A stretch of 64,000 nt of DNA. It comes from Antedon mediterranea. Its lineage: Eukaryota; Echinodermata; Crinoidea; Comatulida; Antedonidae. Below, piece after piece: positions 11,528-23,869 of the stretch. The notes under the pieces were generated by a model. It was not told the origin of the DNA, ran no database searches, and saw nothing but the letters and a program-made list of their open reading frames with translations. Position numbers and translations under genes: made by a program. Location: assembly GCF_964355755.1 (NCBI RefSeq), contig NC_092676.1, positions 18,892,288-18,956,287 on the forward strand, read 5' to 3'. Numbering within the stretch: position 1 is the first letter of the stretch; every line of letters begins with the position of its first letter.

Positions 11528-12439
11528 CTATGCCATGTCATGTTCAGGTATTCGCTGCAAACGTTGCCTGATCCCACACAATCTGAACAACTCGGCGCGG
11601 AACTGTGGCATAGAAATTGTGTAAATAAAAGGGTTTGCAATGAAATTTACAAATAACAAATCTAGTCCAATAAACCACATGTGATATTTGAATTCAGAGT
11701 TAGCATGATACACTATTTCACTGGCTATGATTAACAGTGTGATTGGCACCCAACATAAAACAAATACCAAACTAATGGCTAAAAACATTTTGACTGTTTT
11801 AACGTGTACAGACGAATATACTGATGGAGAAGCAGATGTGTGTTTTCGTTTAACTAATTCGTGAATTATTCTGCTATATACAATTACCATTGTTGACAAC
11901 GCAAACGCAATATATATTATAAATAAGGTTATTGTAACAACAACCCATGACTCATCTTCTACCCCACAGTATACATATGCATTGTGATATATTAATTTAA
12001 CAAAATATATCTCTGGATTTAATAGTAACCCGATAATCCAAGCTGATATTATCATTGTTATTGTTTGCCTGATTGTGTAATTGTCTCTGAAATATATTGG
12101 TTTCATTATAGCACAGTATCTCTCTATTGTAATAAAAACCAGATTCGCCGTAGAAGCATGCGACAACATCCATATTAGACAAAACATTTTACATTGAATA
12201 TCATTATACACACTATACATTTCAAGTATCTTCTCCATTGCAACTTGCAATAGGAAAGATAAACATCCAATGGCATCGATTAGTGATTGGTTAAAAATAA
12301 ACCATCGAGTGCTTCGACGAATGGTTAGCACACGGTTAATAGTCAACAGTACTAAAACATTGACAATTAGTCCAAAAGTTGAAAGGGCATATCCGGATTT
12401 CAGAGCTATCCATCTGGTGTTTGTTAGATTTAAATTCAT
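11528..12439 (-). CDS. Rhodopsin-family GPCR, intronless (copy 1)
   Basis: A complete single-exon 303-aa seven-transmembrane receptor. TM1 contains GLIVNVLVLL; TM2 has NQSLIDAIGCL; a Cys lies before TM3 (DIQCKMFC); TM3 ends in ERY, a DRY variant, in FITIERYCAIMKP. TM4 contains ISAWIIG, ECL2 has a partner Cys (YVYCG), TM6 has LCWVP and TM7 has NPFIYTI for NPxxY. The start used is the ATG at 12439, giving a short N-terminus with an NLT glycosylation site; upstream in-frame codons lack another ATG. Two close paralogues follow on the same strand. Family knowledge: echinoderms carry large lineage-specific, intronless rhodopsin-type expansions (called surreal-GPCRs in sea urchin), often chemosensory candidates. 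The ligand cannot be inferred. Confidence 0.85.
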   Translation of the reverse strand: MNLNLTNTRWIALKSGYALSTFGLIVNVLVLLTINRVLTIRRSTRWFIFNQSLIDAIGCLSFLLQVAMEKILEMYSVYNDIQCKMFCLIWMLSHASTANLVFITIERYCAIMKPIYFRDNYTIRQTITMIISAWIIGLLLNPEIYFVKLIYHNAYVYCGVEDESWVVVTITLFIIYIAFALSTMVIVYSRIIHELVKRKHTSASPSVYSSVHVKTVKMFLAISLVFVLCWVPITLLIIASEIVYHANSEFKYHMWFIGLDLLFVNFIANPFIYTISMPQFRAELFRLCGIRQRLQRIPEHDMA

Positions 12440-12870
12440 ATTGTCGAGTTTGTACAACGAGTCAGATTTCCCTGTCTGTTTCAACCTGTTTGTAATCTCT
12501 GTCTCTTTGAGAAAATTGTCTTCAACTACCAGCGTAACTAACTTGATAACCTTCGGTGGTGTATTATAACGTCTAGTTCTTCACGCTACCAAAATGGGCT
12601 GAAAAGTGGGATGTGTTTTGTGTAAAAATAGCTCTTCCACTACAGTATGTCTATTATTAATATTACCAAACTATACTATGCCTATGTATTCGGTAAAAGT
12701 TCAAAAGTATATAACCAGTCCCCAAAAAAGAGTAAAAAGGAAAATGCTCCGAAGGCTTACTTCCTGTGGTGCAAACTTTTGAACCGTCTTTAAAGCTCCT
12801 TTGATAACTTATCACCAGCAAATACTAACCTTTTCCATAGTTTTGAATCCTTTAATTTGATGAAATATTT

Positions 12871-13102
12871 CACATGAGTGTGTGTCGTACGGTAATCAGT
12901 CAGATCAAATAATAATATACGACGGTACTAAACCATTGGTGAATTCCACAATAATTGTAATATCTTGTTGTGATTGAAACTTAAGAGTGGGCTACTAGAG
13001 GAATTTATACAATCGAGTAATTTTATGTGGTTGATTGATAGTTCAATATCATCATCTTCCTCCTTCTACATTATCATATTATCAACTAATCACTACCATC
13101 TA
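12871..13102. repeat. 232-bp direct duplication, copy 2
   Basis: Gapless partner of 11051-11282. It lies upstream of GPCR copy 1, in its probable promoter side, while the partner lies downstream. Confidence 0.85.
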
Positions 13103-14200
13103 TTTTACCAACCATCGTCCTCAAAGCAGTGACAATAACACCCGCAAAACAATAAAATAAATACACAAAATAAATAAACACCTTTGTGTAGGCTATCTAA
13201 ATGTTTGAAATGAAATGAACAAAGTTAATATTGACATATCATTTTGGATATCTTGATAGAGTCAAAACAAAATGGTTATGTTGTCCGACAACCGCTGAAA
13301 ACATGTGGGCGGTCGGTCATTTTTTCTTTAATTTCAGCTGATTTTGTGCAAATGTCTTGCTAAAAATAACCACTCGGCTCAAAATCAAACAAACATAGAT
13401 GGCGCTATTGGAAATCACTTATGCATGCATAAACAAAATGTCGTACACTGACTTTCGTTGTTTTCTCTTCTAAAATTTTAAATAAAATGTATAACAAAAA
13501 TATAACTTGTCTTTGAGAAGTTATAAATAAGGAATGATTAGGCCTAGTTATATAACAAACACTTTGAGAAGAAAATGCGTAAAAGCATATGAAAATTAGC
13601 GCTCCCAACGGTTCATTGTGATTTCAAAACTCAATTGTATGGTATTCCTGAGTATACATTGGAATTTTTTCGTGGTACTTCATTGTTATGTCTTCTTGAA
13701 ATATGATACACCAATTCCACCTACTATAGATAATAACTAATTTACATTTTCAACACATTAAAATTAAATTAAAAACCAATTGATTGTATAATATTGGTTT
13801 GTTTTGAAATTAGGCCAATATATAAGAGGAAATTAAGTTAAGTAATATCGAACCTCAACAAACATTACTGACGCTACAATGTGGTCTCCAGAGAACAACA
13901 TAGAGATCACAATCTAAGCCTACTCTAAAGTGAATTTAATGACTAAATCGTTAAGTTCCACCAGGGAAGAGTGAAAAGTGAAGTGTACAGTAAGTAGTTC
14001 ACTTTTTCTTGGTTGCACTCTAAAGCAATATCTGGCTATACATTGAACTAATTGCTTGAATAAGTAATCGTATAGACCTACACAAAAACTACCTTCTTTA
14101 ATTTATCTATATATTACACGGTCGATAGGTTATTCACCCTTTTCTGTTCTTAATTACTGAAATCAATAATTCTAAAGTTTTTAGAAGACTACTGATGACC
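13103..14200. other. Intergenic, nothing recognised
   Basis: AT-rich sequence with no gene or clear repeat boundary seen. Confidence 0.35.
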
Positions 14201-14479
14201 TCTCTTTTAATCATCTCTGTTTTCGAACTCTGGCACTTCGTAATTCTCCTATAAACCGCTTCCCTAAGCTTTGGTCTCTATTACCTTTGTCATTACCCCA
14301 ATTAACTGGTTGTCACTGAATCTTTTCCTCGTCTTTTATCATCTATTGACTCTTTCCTTCTTGATAATTATCTTTAATTCTTTTTTTGCATAATTAATTC
14401 AATCTGTTTGTATTTAATAATTGTTCTTTTTTGTATTTTCAAAGCTTAATACATTATTTGTTTATAAAATCATAAAATT

Positions 14480-14610
14480 TATTTTTAGTTAGGATCAGGG
14501 ACTGCTGACTCTTGTAGTTACAGTAATCTTATTAACTTTAGCAGTCCCTGACCAATTTATCTCTGTATATTTTATCTTATGGTTTGTTGGTCGAATAAAT
14601 GAATGAAAAG
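14480..14610 (+). repeat. LINE-like 3' end with hairpin
   Basis: A perfect-stem hairpin CAGGGACTGCT ... AGCAGTCCCTG (14490-14552) is followed about 40 bp later by GAATAAATGAATGAAAAGAA. A 3' hairpin plus short microsatellite tail is typical of several non-LTR retrotransposons (family knowledge). No reverse transcriptase frame was identified upstream. Confidence 0.4.
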
Positions 14611-16019
14611 AAGAAAGAAGAAATCGTATCCTGTCATGTCCTAATTCATATAATATGTGGAAGACTAGGTTTGAAATGGTTTAAAATCCTTCCTGCTCCT
14701 CCATTATCGTTAATAAAATATATCAACATCCATTCTGTTTACTGTGATTGAAAGTATAATCCATTCAATAGAAAGAATAGATTTACTAATAGGTTAACAA
14801 ACATTATTCATTTCATTCATTCATCATTTTAACATCTATTTGTAGTAGGTAGAATTCATTGATTGACAATTTACCAAGCATTTTCATACAATTTTTACTG
14901 TATTTTATCACTTATCAATATTAATTGTGTTGTATTTTTTCATATCTAAAGGGTATTTATTTATTGATTATACATATATGTTACCATATTACACTAAAAA
15001 AAAAGAAACGCCTCCCTTAAATAAACCTGAACACGAAGCGCCCCAGAGCGTTTATTTTATTCGAATAATTACGGTACTGTATATATTTTTTATCTCAATG
15101 AGGTAACTTAAATTTTATAATCCATTTTTGTTTAAAATTATCACACTGCAAGTTTAAAGTTCGTTTTTAAGATTTTATAAGTAATTGTACATTCACTAGT
15201 TCATAATAATACACATGATAATTTATTTAATTTATTGCGTTATCTTGTGAGTTTGAATTGACATCTCTGCGAAAGATTGTAACGTTTAAATAAGCATATC
15301 ATGGAAGTTATTCATTCGTTCATTTATTTGGTAAAAACAAGAAAACTGTATGAGAACAGGATAATTACACGCAATATACTGTGTGTACTAGCAATAGGAT
15401 TTAAAAACGTATAAACTTCATTAAAGGCCAGGTGCGGGCAAAACATTTATATTGATCATACATTCCAATAATTATCGATCTATAGTTTCTCCTATGTTTC
15501 ATAATTTTTGGGATTTTATTTGTGTTACATGAGCTTGTTGAAAATAAGCACTTTCTTATCAGTGGGGGGATAGTTCAAATTACACAGTAAAATCTCTATT
15601 CTTTTGTACACAAATTTTGTAAATAGAGAGGCATTTTAAAAAGCTATGAAAAATAAACGGTGTGGTAAAAAATCAGATGACTAAATATAGGTAATATAAC
15701 TTGAATATTACATTTCTGATATTTTTATTCAACTTCAGATTTTTATTTTCATGCTATAGCAAAAATTATCCACCGTATATCCACCATCTTTTTTCACCGT
15801 CTAGGGAGTCACCAGACATGTTATTACATTAGGTTAACTACCTAACTACTGAAAAAAAGTCTTCCTGGTTTTTATGGAAGAATTTTTGCCAAATTTTGTA
15901 TTTGACCATATTAAGGGAAATTCATGTTTTTTCGTCTCGATTTCTGTTACAAATATTTGATTTATGTACAATTAACCAAATATTATATTTAAAATTCATG
16001 CCTGTACCTGAGCTTTAAG
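14611..16019. other. Intergenic, AT-rich
   Basis: No coding region was recognised. A CATTCGTTCATTTATTTGG block at 15312-15330 resembles the tail of a minus-strand LINE copy but has no supporting coding remnant. Confidence 0.3.
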
Positions 16020-16345
16020 GTTTCATCAAATGTTTTATATTCCCATTGCGAGGAGTGCGGCTCTTGGCCTGACATTTTTAAAGTATAATTGCAATTTATG
16101 AAGACATTTGCAGCTCTAAAGTGTTTTTAAATAAACTAATATTTTTTACCTGCACGTATGAACTTTCATTCGAATACTAGCAGCTCTAGTTTTCAAAATT
16201 GTCTTAGCTCAGTCCCAACCATGGTAGGGCTGGTCCTGGAGACTTATATGTTTTGTTTCATATATCAATGTATAATTGCAATTTCAGAGGACCTAATAGC
16301 TCTATTTTTCCAGGCATGGTGGGGTTGAGGTACTGAAGACTCTGT
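16020..16345 (-). repeat. Old relative of the hAT-like element interior
   Basis: On the minus strand, AATAGAGCTATTAGGTCC, GGACTGAGCTAAGA and AAAACTAGAGCTGC occur in the same order as AATAGAGATGTTAGGTCC, GGGCTGAGCTAAGA and AAAACTAGAGCTGC inside the elements at 46735 and 51193. It is diverged and without termini, so an ancient copy or a related family. Confidence 0.5.
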
Positions 16346-16633
16346 TTCATATTTGTTAGTTTCACATATACAATTTTCGCACCCTTCCAGACAGCAGTCA
16401 GACGCCTCTGGTATATAAGATAATTTTAGTTTAACCAAATATGGTGATGATTGCATTGTATAGATATGTATGGAAAGAACAATGTCAGAAAATGTAAATT
16501 CTAAATTTACATTAGAACTGAAACATGTTACATTCTTAATAATATTGGTTAATTAAATTGAATATCTTAACACGAGGTGTAGAATTGCATTGCTTGAATA
16601 TGGTATTTTCGTTTTACGTTTTGTGTAATAATA

Positions 16634-16803
16634 AGGTTTATCGCAAATAACGTAAGCGACGCATGGTGGGAATGATTTGGAAGCAAACGCCACGACGCGT
16701 ACGTACGTAATTTGATGTTTTTACGTATGCGCGCGTTGTGACTCACTTTGCTCCCAAACCCTTCCCATCATGCATTTTGCAATCAATCATTTGCGATACA
16801 CCT
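16634..16803. mobile_element. MITE with TIR AGGTTTATCGCAAAT
   Basis: The left end AGGTTTATCGCAAAT and the right end ATTTGCGATACACCT are inverted repeats. The interior carries CACGACGCGTACGTACGTAA and TTTGCTCCCAAACCCTTCCC, shared with the copy at 4650-4815. It is 170 bp and non-coding. Confidence 0.7.
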
Positions 16804-17270
16804 TACAGTCATTAAAGAAATAACCTTAGATTCTATGTTTTTGTTTTCCGCTTACTGTTATCGCTCGGCTGTGTAACTTGGCCTTTAGGAAGATGGATTT
16901 ACTTTTTCCCGATCGAAAAGACTGACGAGTGACGTCACATCACGGGACTACATTGTTAATTTGGGACATAGCAAAATAAATACTTATAATTGTGATACAA
17001 GAATTCATATTTGGATAAAACGATTTTTATTTTTATTTTATTTGTACACAATTATTTACCTATATAAATTATGATATATGCAGGTACAATATATGTATTT
17101 ACAGAAAAATATAGAATGTTGTCGACACATAAGACAACCTATCGAAGTACATAATAACTAATTTCCAACAGGATCGAAATATCCTCACCTATAAAAGAAA
17201 GGAAAGTAATTGAAAAGAATATAATTTAAAGTACACTAATCTAGGAATTTTCGCTAACAAAAGATCTTAT

Positions 17271-17494
17271 CTTAAGCTTGGTTCACACTAGCGACGCAAC
17301 CTACGCAACGTAAAAAAATGCCCTTCCAATAATTGTGTTTTCCCCCGCCAGCGTAAAATCAATTTTTTGCAGCACTATTGCGTCGTCGGTTCCCACTTGT
17401 GATTACGTAATAACAGTCACTTTGCGTCGATACGTCGCTGCGTTGCGTTCTAGTGGGAACCACGCTTTAAGCATGAAAACAATTCATTCAATAT

Positions 17495-17525
<31 letters not shown>
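17271..17525. repeat. Diverged family A MITE plus (CAAT)n
   Basis: TTAAGCTTGGTTCACACTAG ... GTTCTAGTGGGAACCACGCT (17271-17470) gives family A ends with a diverged interior. A (CAAT)n microsatellite follows at about 17495-17523. Confidence 0.6.
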
Positions 17526-17526
<1 letters not shown>

Positions 17527-18500
17527 TATATTGATTCAATACAGTTGTGAAACAGGAGAAATAATAATAATGTAAGTGCATTGTTATCAATTATGCATGC
17601 CATAATGGCTTTGATAATGATCGTAACATATTTCACTAAAAAATTAACAAGCTTCGACTTAGATTTGATTGGCTGAATCTTTGGTAAATGTTGTGAATCG
17701 TTGATTGGCGTTCCACCTGCGTACTTTTGTTTACGATCGTTTCTTCATCAAATCCATTATGTTATATGCATAATTGATTGAATAATACTTACAATATTAG
17801 AAATACACGTGTGATTAATATTACTATATTTTTAAAAGTATAACATATTAAATTAGTTTTAAATAACTAAAACGTTCAATAAAAATACAGTTCAAGTTTG
17901 TATATTCACTTTCATTGGCCATATAAATTTATCAAAAAATTAACAAACCCTTTTTCTAAAAACAATTGACAGCATTCATACTAATCACATTTAAAAATAA
18001 AAAGAAAAAAATAAATAAATAAAAAAGTACAATAATGGTAATAATAATATTAATAAAAATCACATTTAAATTGTTTATATTAAATTACATTTAGATTGTC
18101 AGATATAGTAATTCGAGTATTTAATATTTTTTTAACGTAAAAAGGTTTATGAAGATAAAGGGAAGATGACAGGTACGGAAAACAATATATAGGATTTTGC
18201 ATTTGTGAAGGGCAAATGATAAACCATTTTCAGTTAGTTACTAAAAGGGTATATTATTGTTATTTGTGATGTTGTTTTAATGTTGACATGTGCAGTACTT
18301 TACTTTGGTGGTAGGAACCGTAGGAGTTCGTCACTATACTTTACACAGTTAGCTTTCACCGTTCGACGGTGTCTTTATTCAATATAGAGTAAAAGTATGG
18401 TAAGGAAAATAAGAAAAAAAAACCTGAAACGAATCAATTGATGCAAACCGTAGTGGCACTGCATCAAATGGGCGCCTACTGTACAGTTATTCTATTCTAT
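17526..18500. other. Intergenic, AT-rich
   Basis: Nothing recognised. Confidence 0.35.
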
Positions 18501-18529
18501 GCCCATTATCGGGTGTAGCACATTAAAAT

Positions 18530-18950
18530 TGAGAGGACATAAAATGGACACCATCATTTATTATTAAGGGGCGAAACAGCCAATCCCTACTGAGTGGACA
18601 TCCTATAAAGGGAAAATTAAGGGGACGGGGAACCTTTTAAGCTCAGTGCCAATGTTCACTCAATATTTTTTCCATCACAAAAACAACAAAAAAGACGAAA
18701 TAATTATATCCATTTATCGTTAGTAAATAAAAAGGGGTATCATAATAATTATGATACTTTGTCTGTCTTGAAAGTTTTCATTGGTGAAACGTTGCCTGCT
18801 AAATTTTTAATTTCCGAGTCCAGATCAGTATTGTTATTGGTTTTTTCTGCGAAACCTCTATAAAGAGGACAAGTGTTCCAGGGGCAGTAGAACCCCCATT
18901 GAGGGGACACCTTCAGGACCCAAAAAGGTTCTACTGTATTTTTAACGGAG
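18530..18950 (-). repeat. DNA-transposon-like fragment with GGGGACACC boxes
   Basis: On the minus strand, AATACAGTAGAACC, AAGGTGTCCCCTCAATGGGG and GTTCTACTGCCCCTGGAACA form a block rich in short repeats. Related GAGAGGACATAAAATGGACACC and AAGGGGACGGGGAACC motifs lie at 18530-18630. Such AGTAGAACC/GGGGACACC repeats are widespread in invertebrate genomes (recollection). The 69-aa frame across it is a by-product of the repeat. Confidence 0.4.
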
Positions 18951-18959
18951 GATATCACA

Positions 18960-20190
18960 AATCAAGTAGGGCCTACGTGTTTCTAAGTACAGTACAGTGT
19001 TTAAAAATAATTATTTCATTTCAATCTTTTTAAAAACAGAAATAGGTCTGTTTTGAATGGCTTTTGTTTTTTATTTCTTTTTCCCGTGTTTTACTTACAC
19101 AGATATATTAGAAGGACGTGGGGGTGGTTGGCTATTGGGAGGACCGGGTGCCACATAACCTAGGGGCGTGGTTGAACTAATAATTAGAAATTACTTTCAC
19201 TGCACAGTGTAGGGGCAGAAATCAAGACAATTTTGGCGGGATGTTTGCATTGTCGCCCCTGAAACTTGTTCAACTGAGAATTTGTATCATTTCTGTAGGC
19301 CCAACAGTAAACATCATCGTTTAGGGCCGCCAATATAATTGGCTATTTTTTCAATCACATTGTCAGAAAATTAAATTCTTAATGAAATATTACGTGTGTA
19401 AAACCAAATGTATTATAAATAAATGTGATGTGAATATAACAATGGAGAAACTTTCATGGAGAAATAATTTACTAACTTATTTCTCCATGATAGAACTAAT
19501 GAAACAATGTTTAGAAAATGATATATCTGATAGATATCATCTAAGTGATGTTTTTTGTTCATTCTCCATAGGCCCTATACATTCAATTCCTTTAATATAG
19601 GCCTAGTTCTTGTATAACACCATATCAAGTAGTAGTAGAAATTATTGTAGGGTTTTCTTAATGTTCAGCCAATTCAGTGTTTCTATACAGAAAAGAGTAT
19701 TCAGAGGCCTTAACATCAATTAATTGTATAATTAGCAAGAAACTCAGGTCCAGTTACATTGGTGTTGATTGGTCAATAGGAAATGAACAGCACACTTATG
19801 GGTGGTGACAAAGTTTAGTTATTGATAAATTGTCCTTGGAAAAACACATTAGTTGGGCTGACCATGGGGTGACAGAGTTAACGACTTCGTAACGCCAGGT
19901 AGTATTTTACAATTCATTATTTTATGCTGCAAGCATGAGATGAATCCAACAAAGAAACTACAACACGACCTTGGATGGAAATATCATTTAATTTCAATTG
20001 ACAAGCACATTAAATATTTCAATCAAAACCATTATCTTAATGTGGGGATACTGAATGATGCATTAGAGCAGATTATTGTTTAAGTAAAAATCAACATTGC
20101 AAGTCAAACGCCAACAAACTTTGGAATTAGAAAGCAATTTGCTCACATCCACAACTAACTTATGTACTATATTTCATATATCGAATAATT
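18960..20190. other. Intergenic, nothing recognised
   Basis: No coding exon could be supported by splice signals or motifs. Confidence 0.35.
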
Positions 20191-20194
20191 TCAT

Positions 20195-20345
20195 TTTATT
20201 TATTTATTCGATATCATGTCCTGGGACCACAAAAGCAACAGAGTCACCATAACATGAAATGTCTGGGGCACCAGAAGAACTTAACTACCGTACATAAAAT
20301 TAAAAAACAATATACAAGAAAAAGAGAAAGAAAGCACACCGGATA
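20195..20345 (-). repeat. LINE 3' tail (minus strand)
   Basis: On the minus strand the sequence ends ATATCGAATAAATAAATAAA, resembling the tail of the LINE at 5095. There is no reverse transcriptase frame, so it is a very short 5'-truncated remnant. Confidence 0.35.
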
Positions 20346-20455
20346 TCAGAATTAAACAATATCATAATTAAAATAAATAATTTTCCTAAGCATGTAATTT
20401 AGTTAAATACGCAAATTAATTTTACAATAAAAGATTTATGTTGTTTGAGTACAAA

Positions 20456-21374
20456 CTAGGATAATTCAATGTCATTTTCAGGTATTCGCTGCAAACGTTG
20501 TCTGATCCGACAAAATCCAAGCAACTCGACGCGGAACTGTGGCATAGAAATTGTGTAAATAAAAGGATTTGCAATGAAATTTACAAATACCAAATCTAGT
20601 CCAATAAACCACATACGATTTTTAAATTTAGGATTAGTATTAACAAATTCGCCGACTATGATTATCATAGTGATTGGCACCCAACATAAAACATATACCA
20701 AACTAATAGCTAAAAACATGTTGACTGTTTTAACGTGTACAGACGAATATACTGATGGAGAAGCAGATGTGTGTTTTCGTTTTACTAATTCATGAATTAT
20801 TCTGCTATATACAATTATCATTGTTATCATAATATAGTATAAATAATGATCCCGTAATGGTTTGTACAAATAATACCTCATCTTCTATTCCACAGTTTGC
20901 ATATGCATTGTGATATATTAATTTAACAAAATATATCTCTGGATTTAATAGTAACCCGATAATCCATGCTGATATTATCATTGTTATTGTTTGCCTGATT
21001 GTGTAATGTTCTCTGAAATATATTGGTTTCATTATAGCAAAGTATCTCTCTATTGTAATAAAAACCAGATTCGCCGTAGAAGCATGCGACATCATCCAAA
21101 TTAGACAAGATATTTTACATTGAATATCTCTATAATACAGAGTAGCCCTATGTATTCCATATACTTTCTCCAGTACAACTTGCAATATGAAAATTAAACA
21201 TCCTGTGGCATCGATAAGTGATTGGTTAAAAATAAACCATCGTGTGCTTCGACGGATTGTTAGCGCACGGTTAATCGTCAACAGTACTAAAGCATTGACA
21301 ATTAGTCCAAACGTTGAAAGTGCATACCCGAATTTCACAGCTATCAAGTCGGTATTTTTAAAACTTATATTCAT
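20456..21374 (-). pseudogene. Rhodopsin-family GPCR pseudogene (copy 2, frameshift in TM5)
   Basis: Starts at the ATG at 21374 (MNISFKNTDLIAVKFGYAL) and runs intact through TM1-TM4 and ECL2, with ERYFAIMKP and ISAWIIG. In TM5 (about 20815-20860) bases present in the paralogues are missing (SFMFALS-like residues in copy 3), and the frame shifts to a stop. The remaining TM5-TM7 (IIVYSRIIHELVKRKH, LCWVP, NPFIYTI) continues in another frame to 20456. Both halves otherwise match copies 1 and 3 closely, so the lesion looks recent. A real alternative is an assembly error at this site. Confidence 0.8.
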
Positions 21375-22930
21375 ATTTTTGAGCTTGTAAAATAAGTCGG
21401 AATTCGTAAATTATGTTGTCGCTTTTCCCCCTACCAGCATAAATGCGTACTGTGAGATACCCTGATGAACTTTCTTCCCTGCAAGTGACGATGATCTAAT
21501 AAAATAATATACTACACAATTGTGATGAATTCGCAGCCCCCGTGTTCAATCTCTTATTGTAATTGAAATCAATAATTTCAAATTTGTAGAAGAAAAAACC
21601 CAGTCGTGTCCCATTCGTCTATTTGAGAGACCAAAGTTCCAGTGCAGTGAGCCTTCTATTCCTTCTTCATCATGGTATCAATACTAGGCCTAAAACATGC
21701 TACCATCTCTATTACCTACCATTGTCCTCGAAACACAATAACACCCACATCATAACTGAACTGAATAACTGAACTTAAATTAAAACAATAAAACAGTTTT
21801 TTGTTCCTAATGGTTTAAATGAATATAGAGAATATTGACATATAAGTTGATTAGAAGCATACAAATAGCACCATCAACGGTTTATTATGGTTTTTTACCC
21901 ATCGTCCTGCTAAATTGGTATTTTTTCCTTTTTGCATTTCATCAGCATATACTTCTACTCTATAAAATAGGATACAAATTACATATTTATAGACAATCTA
22001 TAGAAAAACTGTAGTAACTAGAAGCTAAGAAGAGATTGAAAATTGTTATAAATTATACAATATTAACATTTTCAAAAACACATTTAAAGAATTAAATTAA
22101 ACTATTCAAGGTAAATTGGTTTCTTTAGAAAGTAACCAAATCTGTACAAACATAATTATTATTGCGCTACAATTTGATCTCCAGAGGATAACACTGAGAG
22201 CACATTCTAACATACTATAGAAGAGAATTGAATGATTGACCTACATAGTTCAGTTGTACAATATATGCCATGAATTATAATGACATGCTTGAATTAATAT
22301 TTAATATACATAGAATAATACGGAAACATTTATTTTAACAAAGTCGGTAATCTTAACAGGAATATTTACAAAGGCTGTATAAAACTGTAAATCTACATGA
22401 CCAATTTTAATTGTAAATATCATGTATATCGTATTTGAACATTACCAAGCTTTTATTGGCATCAATTTACTATAATATTATTTACTATAATAAAAGTGTG
22501 TGTTTCTTTGCGAAAGACAAAAAACATCAAATTATTTCAACTTTCATCGAATGCAATAGGAATACAGAATTCGTTGTTATTACGACTCACTTATTTACAG
22601 CAGAGCCGAGCCACCAGTACGGTTGGTAAGATTTCAACCTGACCACTTTTTTCATAGAGGCCGTTGGACAACCCAGTGGCTTGAATAGAGATTGTTTCCT
22701 TTTCTTGCGTCAACAGCACCACTTTATTTCTTGTGGCTACATCACTGTAGAGCATAAAAACTATCCTATTCATCTTGATCCTGACAATATTAAATGACAA
22801 CGTAGAAATTATTTCAGGGTATTATGCCGCCTGGTCTAGATAACAACTTAAAGCAGTTCAGTAATTAGACAATGTTCTAAAACGAGATATACCCGCAACA
22901 ACTGCGGAGTCTATTCGATCATGTATAGGC
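21375..22930. other. Intergenic between GPCR copies 2 and 3
   Basis: No recognisable gene. A 69-aa minus frame at 22591-22800 has no family features. Confidence 0.35.
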
Positions 22931-23869
22931 CTACGGTCTTTCAGTTACCTCCATGGCACAATGTTGTCTAATGTCATTTTCAGGTGTTCTTTGCAAACAT
23001 GTCCTGATCCGAAAAGATTTGAGCAACTCGGCTCGGAACTGTGACATGGAAATTGTGTAAATGAAAGGGTTTGCAATAAAATTTACAAATACCAAATCTA
23101 GTCCAATAAACCAAATGTGAGTTTGAAATTCAGAGCTACTGAATGCACTGGCAATGATTAACATTGTGATTGGCAGCCAACACAAGGCATAAACTAAACT
23201 TAGGGCTATAAAAACTTTCAATGTTTTAACGTGTATAGACGAATATACCGATGGAGAAGCAGATGTGTATTTTCGTTTTACTAATTCGTGAATTATTCTG
23301 CTATATACAATTATCATTGTTGATAACGCAAACATAAATGATAGTACAAATAATGATGCCGAAATTGAATACACAAGCCATGACTCTTTTTCTATCCCAC
23401 AGTGTACATAAGTTGTGTTTTGATATATTAATTTAACAACTAAAATCTGTGGATTTATTAATATACCAATAATCCAAGCAGATATCATCATTGTTATTGT
23501 TTGCCTGATTGTGTAATTGTCTCTAAAATATATTGGTTTCATTATAGCAAGGTATCTCTCTATTGTAATAAAAACCAGATTCGCCGTAGAAGCATGCGAC
23601 AACATCCAAATTCCACAAAATATTTTACATTGAATATCGCTATAATAAAGAGTTTGCATATGAATTTCAAGTATCTTCTCCAGTAGGAAAGATAAACATC
23701 CTGTGGCATCGATAAGTGATTGGTTGAAAATAAACCATCGCGTGCTTCGACGGATTGTTACACGATTAATCGTTAATAGTACTAAAACATTGACAAATAG
23801 TCCAAACGATGAAAGTGCATATCCGACTTTCAGAGCTATCCAGTCCCTGTCGGTTAAATTTAATTTCAT
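22931..23869 (-). CDS. Rhodopsin-family GPCR, intronless (copy 3)
   Basis: A complete 312-aa single-exon receptor from the ATG at 23869. The hallmarks match copy 1: TM1 GLFVNVLVLL, TM2 NQSLIDATGCLSF, Cys in DIQCKIFC, ERY in ITIERYLAIMKP, ECL2 Cys (YVHCG), TM6 LCWLP and TM7 NPFIYTI. Relative to copy 1 it lacks about four residues after TM2 and one in ICL1, and has a longer C-tail (IRQHCAMEVTERP). All lesions are in-frame, so it is likely functional. The tandem, same-strand, intronless arrangement indicates local duplication of a retroposed or ancestrally intronless receptor. Confidence 0.85.
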   Translation of the reverse strand: MKLNLTDRDWIALKVGYALSSFGLFVNVLVLLTINRVTIRRSTRWFIFNQSLIDATGCLSFLLEKILEIHMQTLYYSDIQCKIFCGIWMLSHASTANLVFITIERYLAIMKPIYFRDNYTIRQTITMMISAWIIGILINPQILVVKLIYQNTTYVHCGIEKESWLVYSISASLFVLSFMFALSTMIIVYSRIIHELVKRKYTSASPSVYSSIHVKTLKVFIALSLVYALCWLPITMLIIASAFSSSEFQTHIWFIGLDLVFVNFIANPFIYTISMSQFRAELLKSFRIRTCLQRTPENDIRQHCAMEVTERP

